Shown here: positions 45,301 to 45,845 of the stretch, in pieces | Position numbering within the stretch: position 1 is the stretch's first letter | Layout of the letters: the number at the start of each line of letters is the position of its first letter | NCBI GenBank assembly: GCA_019649035.1 | Contig: BMAT01007981.1 | Coordinates: 252,154 to 297,998 of the forward strand | From: Elysia marginata | Taxonomy: Eukaryota; Mollusca; Gastropoda; Plakobranchidae | Reading direction: 5' to 3' | DNA length: 45,845 nt | Notes under the pieces: model-generated | The model's input: the letters and a program-made list of their open reading frames with translations, nothing else | What the model was told of the DNA's origin: nothing | Databases searched by the model: none | Translations under genes and position numbers: made by a program

Positions 45301-45743
45301 ATGCACTGTACCCAATAATTTTCAAATAACTACAGTTCTTGTCTTGCACCATGAACAAAACTTTGTTTACCATTGAAACCAACCATTTACCGTTAGCCTG
45401 TTTATTTCACAAAAACCAATCAAGATCAATTTCATTTAAAAGAAAATGCAATATAAAATAAGTTTTCATGTATACTGAATAAATGTATGGTAGTTCTGTT
45501 ATATCCTCTTGAATTGAGCTGAAAATTCTTTGTCCTTTCATTCCAAAAGACAGATTTAAGAATTATTTCACAGGCTCATTTGCAAGATACATGCGTTCAG
45601 TATGAATCCATATACCTGTCTTTTTTTTTTTTTAGATGATGAGGCCAATGAATATGATGGCAACCCAACTTCCTCCCATGCAAATGCAGCAACAGCAGCA
45701 AATCAAACAAAACAAGAAACTAGTGCCTCAGGAGATATCAAAG
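42161..45743 (+). CDS. Met/Pro/Gly-rich N-terminus, possible RBM25-like RNA-binding protein (partial, 3 coding exons)
   Basis: Exons 42161-42323 (ATG at 42185), 43328-43374 and 45636-45743 join in frame to 98 residues. It starts [20 protein letters not shown], continues [20 protein letters not shown] and [20 protein letters not shown], then a short Gln run and [13 protein letters not shown] before donor GTAAGG. All junctions are GT-AG with matching phases. The MSFP start and Met/Pro-rich leader recall RBM25, a splicing regulator with an RRM and PWI domain, but neither domain is in the window. PRPF40- or TCERG1-like leaders are alternatives. The gene runs off the right edge. Confidence 0.6.
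42885..42960 (-). repeat. Dispersed repeat, inverted relative to 2930-3005
   Basis: The reverse complement starts AACAGTTTTCACACCTGATT and matches the + strand at 2933-3005 over about 72 bp with few mismatches. It continues through TTCATGTTTTATGT and TTTAATTTTAATTGGTA. Non-coding in both places. Confidence 0.75.
43328..43374 (+). CDS. Right-hand gene, 47-bp exon
   Basis: After tttttgcag, CA completes a Thr codon, then [15 protein letters not shown] and GTAAGT. The frame and composition continue the previous exon. Confidence 0.72.
43375..45635. other. Intron of the right-hand gene
   Basis: AT-rich intron with no exon-like sequence apart from the tRNA-derived piece at 44690-44768. The 87-codon open frame at 43391-43654 starts just inside the intron and has no recognisable similarity. 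Confidence 0.55.
44690..44768 (-). mobile_element. Degenerate tRNA-derived sequence
   Basis: The - strand reads GGGTGCTGTAGTGGTTAGCG (A box) and, about 45 bp on, GTAGGTTCGAACACC (B box). The anticodon arm does not pair well. Probably an old SINE head; no full body was recognised. It lies in an intron of the right-hand gene. Confidence 0.55.
45636..45743 (+). CDS. Right-hand gene, 108-bp exon
   Basis: A 12-base T run and AG precede [20 protein letters not shown], then [16 protein letters not shown] and GTAAGG. Phase 0 in and out. The composition shifts from Met/Pro-rich to basic, as at the entry to a folded domain. Confidence 0.72.
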
Positions 45744-45845
45744 GTAAGGTAATTTGTCAAAGGTACTGCTACTATTGAATGTCAATTCAGTTACAAGCAC
45801 AGGGATGCAAGTTTTCCGATTTTAATCAGAATTCCGATTTTTTCG

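Overview
The window is nuclear DNA of an animal: AT-rich, with GT-AG introns, microsatellites, LINEs, a tRNA-derived SINE and many MITE-like inverted repeats. The protein evidence fits a bilaterian. Repeat content and an unusual TALE homeobox gene suggest a lophotrochozoan, perhaps a gastropod mollusc, but that placement is inference. One assembly gap of 824 N lies at 33038-33861.

Three host genes can be supported. (1) The 3' half of ERCC2/XPD, the TFIIH helicase, runs on the + strand from 1883 to 26094. Nine exons join in frame and encode about 267 C-terminal residues; the 5' exons lie outside the window. (2) A TALE-class homeobox gene lies on the - strand from 15145 to 10990, entirely inside the 13.4 kb ERCC2 intron 8015-21423. 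It has two coding exons (792 + 65 residues) and the intron splits the homeodomain. (3) At the right end a + strand gene begins with a probable promoter and 5' UTR exon (about 38400-38617) and a coding start at 42185. Its three visible coding exons encode a Met/Pro/Gly-rich N-terminus (98 residues), perhaps of an RBM25-like RNA-binding protein; the gene runs off the window.

Most of the rest is mobile-element debris. There is a LINE 3' end at 1-605, a 5'-truncated RTE-like LINE at 17147-19546 (-), a small LINE relic at 28230-28470 (-), a SINE at 29450-29790, and a LINE 3' relic at 41615-41960. From about 30440 to 36800 there is a nested cluster: a decayed CR1-like LINE is split by an RTE-like LINE (about 31077-35358), which is itself interrupted by an unidentified insertion containing the N gap. 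The flanking CR1 halves rejoin almost without loss.

Several short non-autonomous DNA-transposon-like elements can be defined from their own terminal inverted repeats. One at 39247-39507 has a perfect 8-bp target duplication. One at 10031-10453 has a possible 4-bp duplication. Two related copies lie in the homeobox intron, one ending about 11 bp from the 5' splice site. A fourth family has about four copies in ERCC2 introns and 3' flank. A near-perfect 48-bp inverted repeat (21081-21202), an 85-bp minisatellite (about 22095-22400), a C-rich repetitive block (36880-37410) and local enrichment of the palindromes CTAGATCTAG and TAGGCCTA complete the picture.
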